Notes: generated by a model from the letters alone, not told the origin. DNA of 64,000 bases from Pseudoleptotrichia goodfellowii (GCF_007990505.1 NZ_AP019822.1:1550001-1614000); one strand, 5' to 3'. Positions 1-8,539 are shown, counted from the first letter of the stretch. Translations and numbers: made by a program.

Positions 1-40
1 GCCTTGTATTTCTTTTGTCCTTCAACACGAAGTTTTTCAT

Positions 41-1096
41 TTATACTATTCGCATATATCTTGCAGTTCCTGTTTCTGTTATAAGTCCTTTGACTTTCAG
101 GCTCATCAGCAATGATAAAATCCTGTTTACAGGTATTTCATTTCCGATTTTTTTCATAAGCTCTTCAAGTCCTGTTTCTTCTTCAAGATAATCGAACACC
201 TTTTTTTCTTCTTCATTTAATTTTGTTTTTTTACTTTTTTCTTTATTTATATCCCATAAAAATTCTTTTGCAATATCTTCGGCACATGTTACAAGTTTAG
301 CTTTATTTTCTTTTATAAGATTATTGCACCCTTCAAAAGAAGGATAATTTATAAATCCCGGTATTGCAAATATTTCTCTATCCACAGAAAATCCCAATTC
401 TGCAGTTATAAGAGAACCTCCCGATTTAAAGCTTTCTGCTATTATAATACCGTCTGAAAGTCCTGCTATTATCCTGTTTCTTCTCGGAAAATTCCATTTC
501 AGAGGTGCCGTTCCTAAAGGGTACTCACTGATTATCATTCCTGTATCGCTTATTTTCTCCCATAACATCTTATTTTCATAAGGATAAACTACATCAAGAC
601 CTGTTCCGACAACGGCTACAGTATTACCATTTTTTTCAGAAAATGCCGTTAATGCTATTGTATCTATCCCTTCGGCAAGTCCGCTTATAAGATTTATATT
701 ATAAGAAAATAATTCTCTCACTATTTTTTCACATGAACTTTTACCGTATTTTGTAGCTCTTCTTGTGCCTACTACGGCTATATTTTTTCTTTCGTTGCTA
801 TTTAGATTTGCATTTCCCTTAACATACAAAAACAGAGGATAATCAACGATTTCCTTCAGTTTTTTCGGATATTCCTTATCATTTGCGTTAATTATCCTTA
901 TTCCTTTTTTGCTGTATAATTCATATTTCTCACTTAAATCAATATTTTCAGCCTTTTCCAGCATTCTTTTCAACTCACCGTTAAAAAGCCTGAAATTTTC
1001 TTCTAAGAACAGCTCTTCATAAGTCCTGTAATATTCCATAAGTTTTCTTATGTGACTGTCTTTCATTCCGATTTCTTTGAGCTTCAACCACCCCAT
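41..1096 (-). CDS. dprA: DNA processing protein DprA (Smf)
   Basis: DprA protects incoming single-stranded DNA and loads RecA during natural transformation; it acts in the cytoplasm. The 351-residue product has a SAM-like N-terminal region and a Rossmann-like core containing VVGTRRATKYG, SGLAEGIDTIA and FPRRNRIIAGLSDG, the family signatures, followed by a C-terminal winged-helix-like region. The start codon has a good RBS (GGGGGA, 8 nt upstream). Its stop (TAA) is immediately followed by an ATG near position 34, so a further gene may follow to the left. It lies 25 nt downstream of the TPR gene and may be cotranscribed with it. Length is normal for the family. Confidence 0.95.
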   Translation of the reverse strand: MGWLKLKEIGMKDSHIRKLMEYYRTYEELFLEENFRLFNGELKRMLEKAENIDLSEKYELYSKKGIRIINANDKEYPKKLKEIVDYPLFLYVKGNANLNSNERKNIAVVGTRRATKYGKSSCEKIVRELFSYNINLISGLAEGIDTIALTAFSEKNGNTVAVVGTGLDVVYPYENKMLWEKISDTGMIISEYPLGTAPLKWNFPRRNRIIAGLSDGIIIAESFKSGGSLITAELGFSVDREIFAIPGFINYPSFEGCNNLIKENKAKLVTCAEDIAKEFLWDINKEKSKKTKLNEEEKKVFDYLEEETGLEELMKKIGNEIPVNRILSLLMSLKVKGLITETGTARYMRIV

Positions 1097-1121
1097 AAAT
1101 TAATCCCCCAATTAATTTTTA

Positions 1122-1922
1122 TTATTTGTTATTTGCTATTACTTCGTTTAATATCGCAATTTCCCTCGTAACTTCTCTATCAGGATTTGATGATGCGTAA
1201 GATCTCAAATACTCAAGGGCTTTTCCGTAATCACCTTTTCCTTTATATGCTATTCCTATCCCCAGTCTTGCCTGTGCTTCTCCCGGCGACGAAGCCAATA
1301 TTCTGTTGTAATAATCTATAGACTGATCGTAATTACCCATCAGTCTTGAACTTATAGCAACTACATAAAGATTTCTTATATCTCCCGAAGTGTCTTTTTT
1401 TGCTAAATTAGCTGCTCTTTCAAATAATCCGTCTTTAAAATACAACTGACATAATTGATAAATAGTAGAGGCATTTCTCTTAGCAAGGGCTGCTTTTTCA
1501 TAGTTATTATATGTACCGAATTTTGAACCGTCCGACACATCGTCAGTCTGAGTAACAGGAACTGTTCCTGTATCAGCAGTTTGAGGCGTATTTGCAGCAT
1601 CTCCGTTTTGAGTAGCTTCTGTTATTATTTTGTCAATTTCAGACTGAGTAGCCTGTTGCTGCTGTTGTGCTTGCTGATTAGTCTGCTGCTGTTTTTGACC
1701 ATTTTTCTTTTGTGCTATTTCATTCAGTAAATTTTGTACCGATGCTTTTTCCTGAGGAGTTATATTAGGATCATTCAAAAGTTTTCTTGCACTTTGTTCA
1801 GCTCTGTCATATTTCCCTTGCTGAATAAGCGTATCTATTGTCTGAATTTTCCCTAATAAATCTCCCTTTACGATTATGGCAACAGTAAGTATAAGTGTTA
1901 TGAGTGATATTATTTTTTTCAT
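1122..1922 (-). CDS. Exported tetratricopeptide repeat protein
   Basis: A 266-residue protein with an N-terminal hydrophobic segment (MKKIISLITLILTVAIIV), a Gln-rich low-complexity linker at roughly residues 75-100, and C-terminal TPR motifs (the GEAQARLGIGIAYKGKGDYG region is typical). It probably acts as an envelope-associated protein-protein scaffold; partners are unknown. I chose the internal ATG because GGAGGG sits 6 nt upstream; a longer reading frame would start inside the 74-bp palindromic repeat just upstream. It lies between asnS and dprA on the same strand. Specific function is not recognisable. Confidence 0.85.
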   Translation of the reverse strand: MKKIISLITLILTVAIIVKGDLLGKIQTIDTLIQQGKYDRAEQSARKLLNDPNITPQEKASVQNLLNEIAQKKNGQKQQQTNQQAQQQQQATQSEIDKIITEATQNGDAANTPQTADTGTVPVTQTDDVSDGSKFGTYNNYEKAALAKRNASTIYQLCQLYFKDGLFERAANLAKKDTSGDIRNLYVVAISSRLMGNYDQSIDYYNRILASSPGEAQARLGIGIAYKGKGDYGKALEYLRSYASSNPDREVTREIAILNEVIANNK

Positions 1923-1937
1923 TTTTCCCTCCGTTTC

Positions 1938-2011
1938 ATGAGGGCTCATTGCCGCCCTCATACTCCCGCTACCCGCGTTCTACGTGACTACGTCAACTCC
2001 GAAAATACGGG
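1938..2011. repeat. Dispersed 74-bp palindromic repeat, copy 1
   Basis: Aligns without gaps to the reverse complement of 34257-34330 with about nine differences. It contains a perfect hairpin (ATGAGGGC / GCCCTCAT, 8-nt loop) and a second structure with an inner ACGT-GACT-ACGT stem closed by CCCG/CGGG. It is visibly more GC-rich than its surroundings and fills most of the asnS-TPR gap. It may serve as a terminator or be a REP/MITE-like element. Confidence 0.75.
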
Positions 2012-2083
2012 AATTTATTTAATAACCTTTATCATTATATTTTAAATCACTTCTCTTAGAATCTCATTAAAATATCTATATAA

Positions 2084-3472
2084 TTAAAATTCAAGATTTT
2101 TTGTTGTTCTAGGGAAAGGTATTACATCTCTTATGTTGGTCATTCCTGTTATGTACATAAGTATTCTGTCAAATCCCAAACCGAAACCTGAATGAGGTAC
2201 ACTTCCGTATTTTCTAAGATCCAGATACCACCAGTAATCCTGTTCATTGAGTCCCATTTGATTTATTTTATCCAAAAGAACATTGTAGTTATCTTCTCTT
2301 TGGCTTCCACCTACTATTTCTCCGATTCCTGGAGCCAACAAATCAACGGCTCTTACTGTTTTTCCGTCTTCGTTCAGTTTCATATAAAAGGCTTTTATAT
2401 CTTTAGGATAGTCTGTTACAAATACAGGTTTTTTGAAGTGTTTTTCAGCCAGATATCTTTCATGTTCTGTCTGCAAATCGATTCCCCATTCGACTTTATA
2501 TTCAAAGTCCTGTTTTGCATTTTTAAGTATTTCTATCGCTTCTGTATAAGTAATTCTTTCAAATCCTGAATTCATAAGTACGTCAAGTCTTTCAAACAAC
2601 TCTTTGTCTATAAATTTATTGAAAAATTCCATTTCCTCTTTTGCATGTTCCATAACATATTTTACAATGTATTTAATCATTTCTTCAATTATATCCATAT
2701 TTACATCCAAATCGGCAAATGCAATTTCAGGCTCCATCATCCAAAATTCTGCAGCATGTTTCGGTGTATTGGAATTTTCCGCTCTGAATGTAGGTCCGAA
2801 CGTATAAGTATTTTTAAATGCCGTACAGAAAGTTTCCACATTTAATTGTCCGCTTACTGTAAGATTGGACTCTTTCCCGAAGAAATCCTGCTTAAAGTCT
2901 ATATCTCCTTTTTCAGTTCTCGGCAGTTTTTCCAGATCCAGTGTTGTCAATCTGAACATTTCTCCTGCACCTTCAGCATCACTTCCTGTAATTATAGGTG
3001 TCTGAACATATACAAAGTTTTTTTCCTGAAAAAATTTATGTATAGCATAAGCAAGTATTGATCTTACTCTGAATACTGCAAAAAATGTATTTGTTCTCGG
3101 TCTTAAATGAGCTATTGTTCTTAAAAACTCGAATGTATGTCTTTTATTTTGCAAAGGATAATCGGAGTCGGATTTATCATAGACTTCGACTTTATCGGCT
3201 TTTATTTCATAATCCTGTCCTTTTCCTTCAGATTTTACAAGTGTCCCGTATACTTTTATTGATGAAGAAATTGTTAATTTTGATATTTCCTCAAAATTAG
3301 GCAAAGTATCGTCTATAACAATTTGTATTCCGTTAAAAAAAGTTCCGTCATTTAATTCTATAAATCCGAAGTTTTTCTGACTTCTTATTTTTTTTATCCA
3401 ACCGTTTAACTCTATTTCTTTATCCAGATATTTTTCAGTGTTTAATTGTAATTCCCTTAATTCTAACAACAT
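2084..3472 (-). CDS. asnS: Asparaginyl-tRNA synthetase
   Basis: Class IIb aminoacyl-tRNA synthetase charging tRNA-Asn. The 462 residues comprise an N-terminal OB-fold anticodon-binding domain ([24 protein letters not shown]) and a class II catalytic core with motif 2 ([21 protein letters not shown]) and motif 3 ([15 protein letters not shown]). Length and motifs match bacterial AsnRS rather than AspRS. The ATG has only a weak AAAGA upstream; the strong AAAGGAG lies 22 nt further away, separated by a perfect 8-bp hairpin (see the separate entry). Presence of AsnRS implies direct Asn-tRNA synthesis. Confidence 0.97.
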   Translation of the reverse strand: MLLELRELQLNTEKYLDKEIELNGWIKKIRSQKNFGFIELNDGTFFNGIQIVIDDTLPNFEEISKLTISSSIKVYGTLVKSEGKGQDYEIKADKVEVYDKSDSDYPLQNKRHTFEFLRTIAHLRPRTNTFFAVFRVRSILAYAIHKFFQEKNFVYVQTPIITGSDAEGAGEMFRLTTLDLEKLPRTEKGDIDFKQDFFGKESNLTVSGQLNVETFCTAFKNTYTFGPTFRAENSNTPKHAAEFWMMEPEIAFADLDVNMDIIEEMIKYIVKYVMEHAKEEMEFFNKFIDKELFERLDVLMNSGFERITYTEAIEILKNAKQDFEYKVEWGIDLQTEHERYLAEKHFKKPVFVTDYPKDIKAFYMKLNEDGKTVRAVDLLAPGIGEIVGGSQREDNYNVLLDKINQMGLNEQDYWWYLDLRKYGSVPHSGFGLGFDRILMYITGMTNIRDVIPFPRTTKNLEF

Positions 3473-3478
3473 TTTTCT

Positions 3479-3508
3479 TTATGCGAAATACATCGCATAA
3501 CTCCTTTC
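3479..3508 (-). promoter_or_regulatory. RBS split from start codon by a hairpin (asnS)
   Basis: On the minus strand the Shine-Dalgarno GAAAGGAG (3501-3508) is followed directly by the perfect inverted repeat TTATGCGA-TGTATT-TCGCATAA (3479-3500) and then AGAAAA and the asnS ATG. If the hairpin forms, the SD-AUG spacing becomes 6-7 nt. The hairpin also contains a tiny reading frame MYFA. That it controls translation is inference. Confidence 0.6.
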
Positions 3509-3526
3509 TCTAATTTCTTTCAGTCA

Positions 3527-3555
3527 ATTATAGCATATTATCGGACTAATTTTAA
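3527..3555 (-). promoter_or_regulatory. Putative asnS promoter (extended -10)
   Basis: On the minus strand: TGCTATAAT (an extended -10, hexamer at 3527-3532) with a weak TTAAAA 17 nt upstream (3550-3555). Confidence 0.55.
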
Positions 3556-3589
3556 GAAAAATCGTTATTTATTGTAAAAATTATATTAT

Positions 3590-3944
3590 TTATTTTTCTT
3601 CTATAAGCTGACTACTGTGTATATAGCCTTTTTTCCACGTCTCATTTTCATAATAATCTTCTATTTTCCAATCTCCTGTTTTCCCGTCAATTCGTATAAT
3701 TTCTCCATTTTCGGCTTTTCTTAATACGGGAGCATTTGTTGAAGGTCCTTTTCTTACATTTGCATATCCGTCTTTTGAACTGACTTTATAATATGAAGTT
3801 TCAGTTTTCTTCCCAGTAAGCTCTAAGCATACCTCTAATTGATATGCTGTTTTTGAAATTTTTTTTGTTACTTTTCCCCAAAGAATTATAGTTCGTCATC
3901 ATACATAATAAAATCAACATCAACATATAAAAGATCTTTTTCAT
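3590..3944 (-). pseudogene. Exported SH3-domain protein, frameshifted
   Basis: Read on the minus strand, GGGGAGTGAG precedes an ATG at 3944 that opens a signal peptide (MKKIFYMLMLILLCMMTNYNS). About 20 codons in, the frame shifts by one base near a TTTGGGGAAAA stretch; the next frame continues as a bacterial SH3 domain (KDGYANVRKGPSTNAPVLRKAENGEIIRI...WKKGYIHSSQL) ending at TAA 3590. The total of 355 bases is one more than a multiple of three. Without the extra base the product would be about 117 residues. Promoter and RBS are intact, so this is a recent lesion, a phase-variable tract, or a sequencing error. Confidence 0.75.
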
Positions 3945-3976
3945 AAATTACTCACTCCCCGAAATTTTATTAATGT

Positions 3977-4005
3977 ATTTTAACATTATTTTTTATTTAT
4001 TTCAA
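3977..4005 (-). promoter_or_regulatory. Promoter of the frameshifted SH3 gene
   Basis: TTGAAA (4000-4005), 17-nt spacer, TAAAAT (3977-3982) on the minus strand, upstream of the SH3 reading frame. Confidence 0.6.
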
Positions 4006-4029
4006 TTTTTTATTTTATAAACAAAAAAA

Positions 4030-4058
4030 GCAATCTCTTCATCTAATAAAGATCTTGC
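4030..4058 (-). terminator. Terminator after rpmA
   Basis: On the minus strand, GCAAGATCTT pairs with AAGAGATTGC apart from a tandem G-A internal loop, followed by a run of T residues. It lies directly after the rpmA stop. Confidence 0.7.
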
Positions 4059-4084
4059 CTTTTTCGTTTATTTCGATCTATTTA

Positions 4085-4378
4085 CTAAGCTTCTTTTCTT
4101 TCAGCGTAAATACTTACTCTTTTTTTACCTTTTCCAAAATTTTCAAATTTTACATATCCGTCAGTTAAAGCGAATAATGTATAATCTTTTCCTAATCCCA
4201 TATTTGTTCCTGCATGGAATTTAGTTCCTCTTTGTCTTACTATTATATTTCCGGCTTTTACAGCTTCACCGTCGTATTTTTTTACTCCCAAATATTTAGG
4301 ATTGGAATCTCTTCCGTTTCTTGTAGATCCTTGTCCTTTTTTCGAGGCAAATAACTGTAAGTTTAATTTTAATATCAT
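4085..4378 (-). CDS. rpmA: 50S ribosomal protein L27 with cleavable N-terminal extension
   Basis: L27 sits next to the peptidyl-transferase centre. The 97-residue product carries the N-terminal extension [11 protein letters not shown] before [14 protein letters not shown], matching the L27 processing motif (LNLQFFA, cut before the small residue) known from Firmicutes and Fusobacteria; the cognate protease Prp is encoded immediately upstream. The RBS GGGAGG is well placed. It is the last gene of rplU-prp-rpmA, 2 nt after the prp stop, and a terminator follows. Confidence 0.97.
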   Translation of the reverse strand: MILKLNLQLFASKKGQGSTRNGRDSNPKYLGVKKYDGEAVKAGNIIVRQRGTKFHAGTNMGLGKDYTLFALTDGYVKFENFGKGKKRVSIYAERKEA

Positions 4379-4380
4379 TT

Positions 4381-4716
4381 TTATACCTCCCTGATTTTTA
4401 AATTTACATATTTTCCATATTGACGTGCAATTTCTTTCAAATAAGAAAACATTGATTGAGTCAATATATCTGCTCTTTCGTATTCTTCATCAGTCAATCC
4501 CGATTTTTCCAAATCACAGACAATATATCCTTCTTTTTCGGTATACTTCAGTTTTTTCAACTTCAATATTTCGATCAATCCGTTTAATGTCATTTGAGAT
4601 ACTGATGAAACTGCAGAACAGATTATATCCTGTCCGTATTCTTTAAAGTTTGCATGTCCGCTAATTTCAAAATATATAATTCTTTCATTTCTTTTTTCAA
4701 TTTCTATTTTTATCAT
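4381..4716 (-). CDS. prp: Ribosomal-processing cysteine protease Prp
   Basis: A 111-residue YsxB/DUF464-family protease that removes the L27 N-terminal extension. The predicted catalytic dyad is visible: His21 in [16 protein letters not shown] and Cys33 in the same motif, a spacing of 12 as in the characterised enzyme. It lies between rplU and rpmA, the conserved position for this family. The role is established for Staphylococcus aureus Prp; here it is inferred from motif, position and the matching substrate sequence. Confidence 0.95.
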   Translation of the reverse strand: MIKIEIEKRNERIIYFEISGHANFKEYGQDIICSAVSSVSQMTLNGLIEILKLKKLKYTEKEGYIVCDLEKSGLTDEEYERADILTQSMFSYLKEIARQYGKYVNLKIREV

Positions 4717-4743
4717 TGAAATCTCAACTTTCCTATCAAATCA

Positions 4744-5052
4744 TTAAGCATTTATAGATTTAACTTCGATAGTTGTATATTGTTGTCTATGACCTTTTTT
4801 TCTGTAGTAAGTTTTTTTGTTATATTTAAAGTTGATTTTTTTCTCACCTTTTCCGTGTTCTTTAACTGTAGCTACAACAGAAGCCGAATTTACTAACGGA
4901 GTTCCTACTGTTACGTTATCTCCTTCTCCTACAAGTAATACTTCTTTAATTTCTACATCTGAATTTACTTCAGCGGCTAATTTTTCAACTTTCAATACAG
5001 ATCCTACTTCAACTTTATACTGTTTTCCACCTGTTTTAATTACTGCAAACAT
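4744..5052 (-). CDS. rplU: 50S ribosomal protein L21
   Basis: A 102-residue L21 starting [17 protein letters not shown], a typical N-terminus, and ending with the [18 protein letters not shown] region. I chose the internal ATG because TTGGAGGTG lies about 7 nt upstream; the longer frame would translate the leader. First gene of rplU-prp-rpmA, behind a consensus promoter and a short structured leader. Confidence 0.97.
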   Translation of the reverse strand: MFAVIKTGGKQYKVEVGSVLKVEKLAAEVNSDVEIKEVLLVGEGDNVTVGTPLVNSASVVATVKEHGKGEKKINFKYNKKTYYRKKGHRQQYTTIEVKSINA

Positions 5053-5087
5053 CTGCACACCTCCAAATATCAAAATCGCTAAATCAT

Positions 5088-5102
5088 GGGTATTAGCCAC
5101 CC
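5088..5102 (-). promoter_or_regulatory. Hairpin in the rplU leader
   Basis: GGGTGGCTAATACCC in the leader, a short hairpin (GGGT/ACCC) about 35 nt before the L21 start. L21 leaders are known regulatory elements in low-GC bacteria; whether this belongs to that class cannot be decided by eye. Confidence 0.4.
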
Positions 5103-5122
5103 AATTTATGCGTTATTGAGAT

Positions 5123-5151
5123 AATATACCATATTTTCTGTCGTTTGTCAA
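5123..5151 (-). promoter_or_regulatory. rplU operon promoter
   Basis: TTGACA (5146-5151), exactly 17 nt, then TATATT (5123-5128) on the minus strand, ahead of the rplU leader. Near-perfect sigma-70-type promoter. Confidence 0.85.
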
Positions 5152-5202
5152 ATCAAATTTCTTTTTAAAATTGACAAATCAGTGTCATCTATTTTCAAAT
5201 TC

Positions 5203-5946
5203 TTATATTTTCTTAACAATTTCCACATACTTTATATTCATATTGTGCTTACTTAAAAACATCTGTTCAAACTCGGTTTTTATATTTTCTACTGCTTTTT
5301 CCGTATTATGCAGATCATCAGTATGATAAACGATCTCATATCCGTCAAGCTTATCGACCAATTCAATTACATCTTCATAATATTTCTGATGATCGGTTTT
5401 AAAATATAATTTTCCGTCTTTTTTTAGAATAACATTCAGCTTCTCAAACAGTTCTTTACTTATGACTCTTTTATGTTCTTCACCTTCCCAAGGGTCAGGA
5501 AAATTAATATAAATTCCACTTATTTCATTTTCTCCTATAAAATCAAGGATTGTTTCTCCTCTTTTTCTTATAAACAGAATATTTTTAATATTTCTTTTTT
5601 TTGACTTTCTCGCTCCGAGTACAAGCCTTTTAAATCTGAGTTCCAATGCAATATAATTTCTATCTTTATATTTCTCGGCATTTCCCACGGCAAAATTCCC
5701 GCTTCCGCAGCCTATTTCCAAAAATATATCATTATTATTCCCGAAAAAGTCTGCCCATTTGCCTTTATAACTGTCGACTTTTTCATTATCATACATAAGA
5801 TGTTCAGGATATTCAACCATTTCGTAAATATATTTGTTATAATTTTTTTTCGGTTTCTCAAAAAAATATTCCCATACTTCTTTTGCCTGCTTTTCATTCT
5901 CAATTTTTTCAGTTTTCAATTTTACTTTCCTTTCTCTAATCACCAT
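5203..5946 (-). CDS. trmB: tRNA (guanine-N7-)-methyltransferase
   Basis: TrmB methylates G46 in the tRNA variable loop using SAM. The SAM-binding motif EIGCGSGNFAVGNAEKY and the family signature INFPDPWEGEEHKR are visible, in a 247-residue frame with about 60 extra N-terminal residues relative to many homologues. The frame starts at an ATG that overlaps the waaA end by 11 bases without a clear RBS; a TTG at 5917-5919 preceded by AGAAAGGAAAG is a plausible true start. Cotranscribed with waaA. Confidence 0.93.
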   Translation of the reverse strand: MVIRERKVKLKTEKIENEKQAKEVWEYFFEKPKKNYNKYIYEMVEYPEHLMYDNEKVDSYKGKWADFFGNNNDIFLEIGCGSGNFAVGNAEKYKDRNYIALELRFKRLVLGARKSKKRNIKNILFIRKRGETILDFIGENEISGIYINFPDPWEGEEHKRVISKELFEKLNVILKKDGKLYFKTDHQKYYEDVIELVDKLDGYEIVYHTDDLHNTEKAVENIKTEFEQMFLSKHNMNIKYVEIVKKI

Positions 5947-7153
5947 ACAGTTCTTTTAAAATTTTATCTATTTCATCATTTTTTTTAAAAAAGTCCGATG
6001 TGTTTATTATTTCAGATTTTTTCAGGTATTCTGTTATTTCATTCTTATTTTTGACAATTTTTATAAACTTCATTTTTTTCGCTTCTTTTACTATTTCCTC
6101 TATATTTTGATAATATTCCCCGATTATAGGCATTTTACCGTAATAAAGAGGTTCCAGTATCGAATGCCCTCCTATATTTACAAGAGTCCCCCCTACAAAT
6201 ACAAAGTCGGCTAATTGATAAAAATCTCTTAACATTCCCATTTTATCGACTAATATAATATCATTTTTTTTATTTTCAGACAATAGAGAAAAGTTTTCCT
6301 CTCCGAAAGTTTGTTTTATTTCATCAGCAATTTCACTGATTTTGTCCAAATGCCTCGGCACAATTATCAGCTGATACACGCTATTTATGTTTATTTCCTT
6401 AAACACTTCAATCCATATTTTTTCTTCACCCGGACGAGTACTCCCGCAAACGATTATTTTTCTTCCGTTTATAGTATAATTATCTAAAAGCTCCTTTTTC
6501 TCTTTTTCAGACAAAATTTCATATTTTATGGAGTATTTTAAATTTTTAAATACATATATTTTTTCTTTTTTTACTCCCAAATCTAAATATCTCTCTTTGT
6601 CTTCCTCGCTTTGAATCATTATTTTTTTTACTTTATTCAGTGTTTTTTTTATTAGAGGCTTTATTTTTCTGTATGTTTTCATATTTTTTTCGGTCAGTCT
6701 GCCGTTTATAATATAAAGTTCCGAGTATTTTTCTGCTGTCTGATATAAATTAGGCCAAATTTCCGTTTCTATTATAACCGTCTTTTTTACGGAAAAATTT
6801 TTATATACTTTTCTCAACATAAAATAATCATCCAAAGGAAAAAATATTATTTTAATATTTTTATTATTTCCGTATGCTTTCGTTACAGCTTCTTTTCCTG
6901 TATCGGTCATAACAGATATTATTATTTTTTCTTTTCTTTCGAGCAGTTTTTCAATAAGCTCTTTGGATAAATTAAACTCACCTACAGACGACATATGTAT
7001 AAATACCGCTTTTTCTTCTTTTTTTAGAAAATCCCGATTTTTCAAGTCCTGAAACAGTCTTTTCTTAAAAAATTCTCTCGTCTTCTTATTAAATAAAGAA
7101 ATTATAAAAATCGGAATGTATAAAATAAACCTTAATATATTATAAATTATCAT
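5936..7153 (-). CDS. waaA: 3-deoxy-D-manno-octulosonic acid (Kdo) transferase
   Basis: WaaA/KdtA adds Kdo from CMP-Kdo to the lipid A precursor at the inner membrane. The 405-residue GT-B protein has an N-terminal membrane anchor (ILRFILYIPIFIISLF), the acceptor-side motif HMSSVGEF with the family's catalytic Glu, ETEIWPN, and the nucleotide-binding GGTLVNIGGHSILEP near residue 325. It shows that the host makes a lipopolysaccharide-type outer membrane. The only strong Shine-Dalgarno lies behind an imperfect hairpin (separate entry). It overlaps trmB. Confidence 0.94.
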   Translation of the reverse strand: MIIYNILRFILYIPIFIISLFNKKTREFFKKRLFQDLKNRDFLKKEEKAVFIHMSSVGEFNLSKELIEKLLERKEKIIISVMTDTGKEAVTKAYGNNKNIKIIFFPLDDYFMLRKVYKNFSVKKTVIIETEIWPNLYQTAEKYSELYIINGRLTEKNMKTYRKIKPLIKKTLNKVKKIMIQSEEDKERYLDLGVKKEKIYVFKNLKYSIKYEILSEKEKKELLDNYTINGRKIIVCGSTRPGEEKIWIEVFKEININSVYQLIIVPRHLDKISEIADEIKQTFGEENFSLLSENKKNDIILVDKMGMLRDFYQLADFVFVGGTLVNIGGHSILEPLYYGKMPIIGEYYQNIEEIVKEAKKMKFIKIVKNKNEITEYLKKSEIINTSDFFKKNDEIDKILKELYGD

Positions 7154-7162
7154 TTCTATAAC

Positions 7163-7197
7163 AATATAAAAGCATTTCGCTTAATATATTTCTCCTT
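7163..7197 (-). promoter_or_regulatory. RBS split from start codon by a hairpin (waaA)
   Basis: On the minus strand AAGGAG (7192-7197) is followed by an inverted repeat: AATATA + AAGC pair with GCTT + TATATT around a GAAAT loop, with a small asymmetric internal loop (7163-7190). Only 9 nt then separate it from the ATG. Looping it out gives an SD spacing of about 10 nt. Confidence 0.45.
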
Positions 7198-7214
7198 TTT
7201 TCAGTATTTCTGTT

Positions 7215-8426
7215 TTATCCCCATTTCATTAATTTTTTTGAACAGATTATTGATATTCCCGAAAATAACATAATAAATGCCGAAATCAAGACAGTATATC
7301 TTGATGTAAAAAGTCCTCCCAATATACCGCCGACTAAGGCTCCTACAGGAACTAATCCTCTTCCGCACACTCTGAATATTGAAGTTGTACTTCCCAACCT
7401 TTCTATCGGTGTAATACTTTGATGCAGAGTAACGACATTTATATTATAAACAGGAATTGCAGTACTTATCAATATCTGTCCTATTATCAGACCCGTTATA
7501 CTGTTAAATATAAAATAACAGACATATCCTCCGAAGTACAAACTTATGGAAAATAAGATCAGCTTTGCCGGTTTTATTTTTTTAGATAATATCGGAGTTA
7601 AAAAACTTCCTATAAAAAATCCGGTATTTCCTATTCCCATTATTAATCCTAATTTACTTTTATCAAGCCCTAATTCTTTTAAAATATAAAAAGACTGAAC
7701 CGATGTAAAAATTCCGATACAAAAAACAAGAACTATGTAACAAATTATAATAGGACGCAAAAGTTCATTACTAAAAACAAAAATATAACTTTTTCTTATT
7801 TCTTCAATACAGCTTTCCTCTGAATCTGAATCTGTTTTGATTATTTTTTCTTCTTTATCTTTTATAAATAACTGCCCTATTAAAGAGATCACATGGGATA
7901 TTCCGTATCCTACAGTCATTAACGGAAGAGCTATATATTTTGTTAATATACCCAACAGAGAAGGGAATATTACCTGTACAAATGAATTAACTATTTCCAG
8001 TACAACATTTGCAGACTTCAAATCTTTTTTTCCCACCAAAACAGGAATATATGCTCCGTATGTTAGAGTATAAAAAACTCTGACAGTATTTGATAATAAT
8101 ATTGCAAGATAGAATAATATTATATTTTTTACATTAAGCATTATCAGTAATATTAATAAGAATATCAATACCATCGAAATAATATTACAAATTAATAAAA
8201 TTTTCTTTTTTCTGTGTCTATCTACAAAAATTCCCGCATGATTTGCCAAAAATAAATTCGGTATAAATGTTACAAATGTAATTAATGAAGTTTGCATTAC
8301 GTTAGTATTATACAGGTAAATCGCTATTAAAGGAAATAAAAATATCGAAAATTGTGTTGCAGCTCCGTCAAAAAGAGCAGACACACATAAAAAAGCAAAA
8401 TTTTTATTAATCCATATTTTTTTCAT
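7215..8426 (-). CDS. MFS transporter
   Basis: A 403-residue, highly hydrophobic protein with about 12 membrane segments. The first loop has NHAGIFVDRHRKKKILL, the major facilitator loop 2-3 signature, and the central loop (KDKEEKIIKTDSDSEES) is charged. It resembles the enterobactin-exporter/macrolide-efflux type of small-molecule exporters (MFS_3). The substrate cannot be told. It lies upstream of waaA on the same strand with a 61-nt gap that contains the waaA SD. Confidence 0.85.
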   Translation of the reverse strand: MKKIWINKNFAFLCVSALFDGAATQFSIFLFPLIAIYLYNTNVMQTSLITFVTFIPNLFLANHAGIFVDRHRKKKILLICNIISMVLIFLLILLIMLNVKNIILFYLAILLSNTVRVFYTLTYGAYIPVLVGKKDLKSANVVLEIVNSFVQVIFPSLLGILTKYIALPLMTVGYGISHVISLIGQLFIKDKEEKIIKTDSDSEESCIEEIRKSYIFVFSNELLRPIIICYIVLVFCIGIFTSVQSFYILKELGLDKSKLGLIMGIGNTGFFIGSFLTPILSKKIKPAKLILFSISLYFGGYVCYFIFNSITGLIIGQILISTAIPVYNINVVTLHQSITPIERLGSTTSIFRVCGRGLVPVGALVGGILGGLFTSRYTVLISAFIMLFSGISIICSKKLMKWG

Positions 8427-8473
8427 ACCCCATCTCCCAATGTTAATTATTTTTCTTCTTAATAAAGTTAAAA

Positions 8474-8516
8474 AGGACTGTCATACAGATAAATAAATCT
8501 ACATCAAAACAGTCCT
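8474..8516 (-). terminator. Terminator after the HU gene
   Basis: AGGACTGT pairs with ACAGTCCT, with a secondary AGAT/ATCT stem inside the loop and T-rich sequence after it on the minus strand. It resembles the hairpins at 40182-40229 and 60025-60065. Confidence 0.75.
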
Positions 8517-8539
8517 GTTTATTTTTGATTTCTCTTTTC

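Noticed and set aside
1-36. Possible start of a further minus-strand gene right after dprA (TAAATG junction)
   Set aside because: Only about 12 codons are visible, without an RBS; two frames look equally possible, so no product can be supported.
2192-3300. Several plus-strand open frames within asnS
   Set aside because: They are Phe/Ser/Ile-rich antisense shadows of AsnRS without RBS or family patterns. Similar shadows elsewhere (for example 11818-12138 and 63219-63599) were dropped for the same reason.
3473-3560. T-box leader for asnS
   Set aside because: The leader is short, with no T-box consensus or terminator/antiterminator pair; the same holds for metG.
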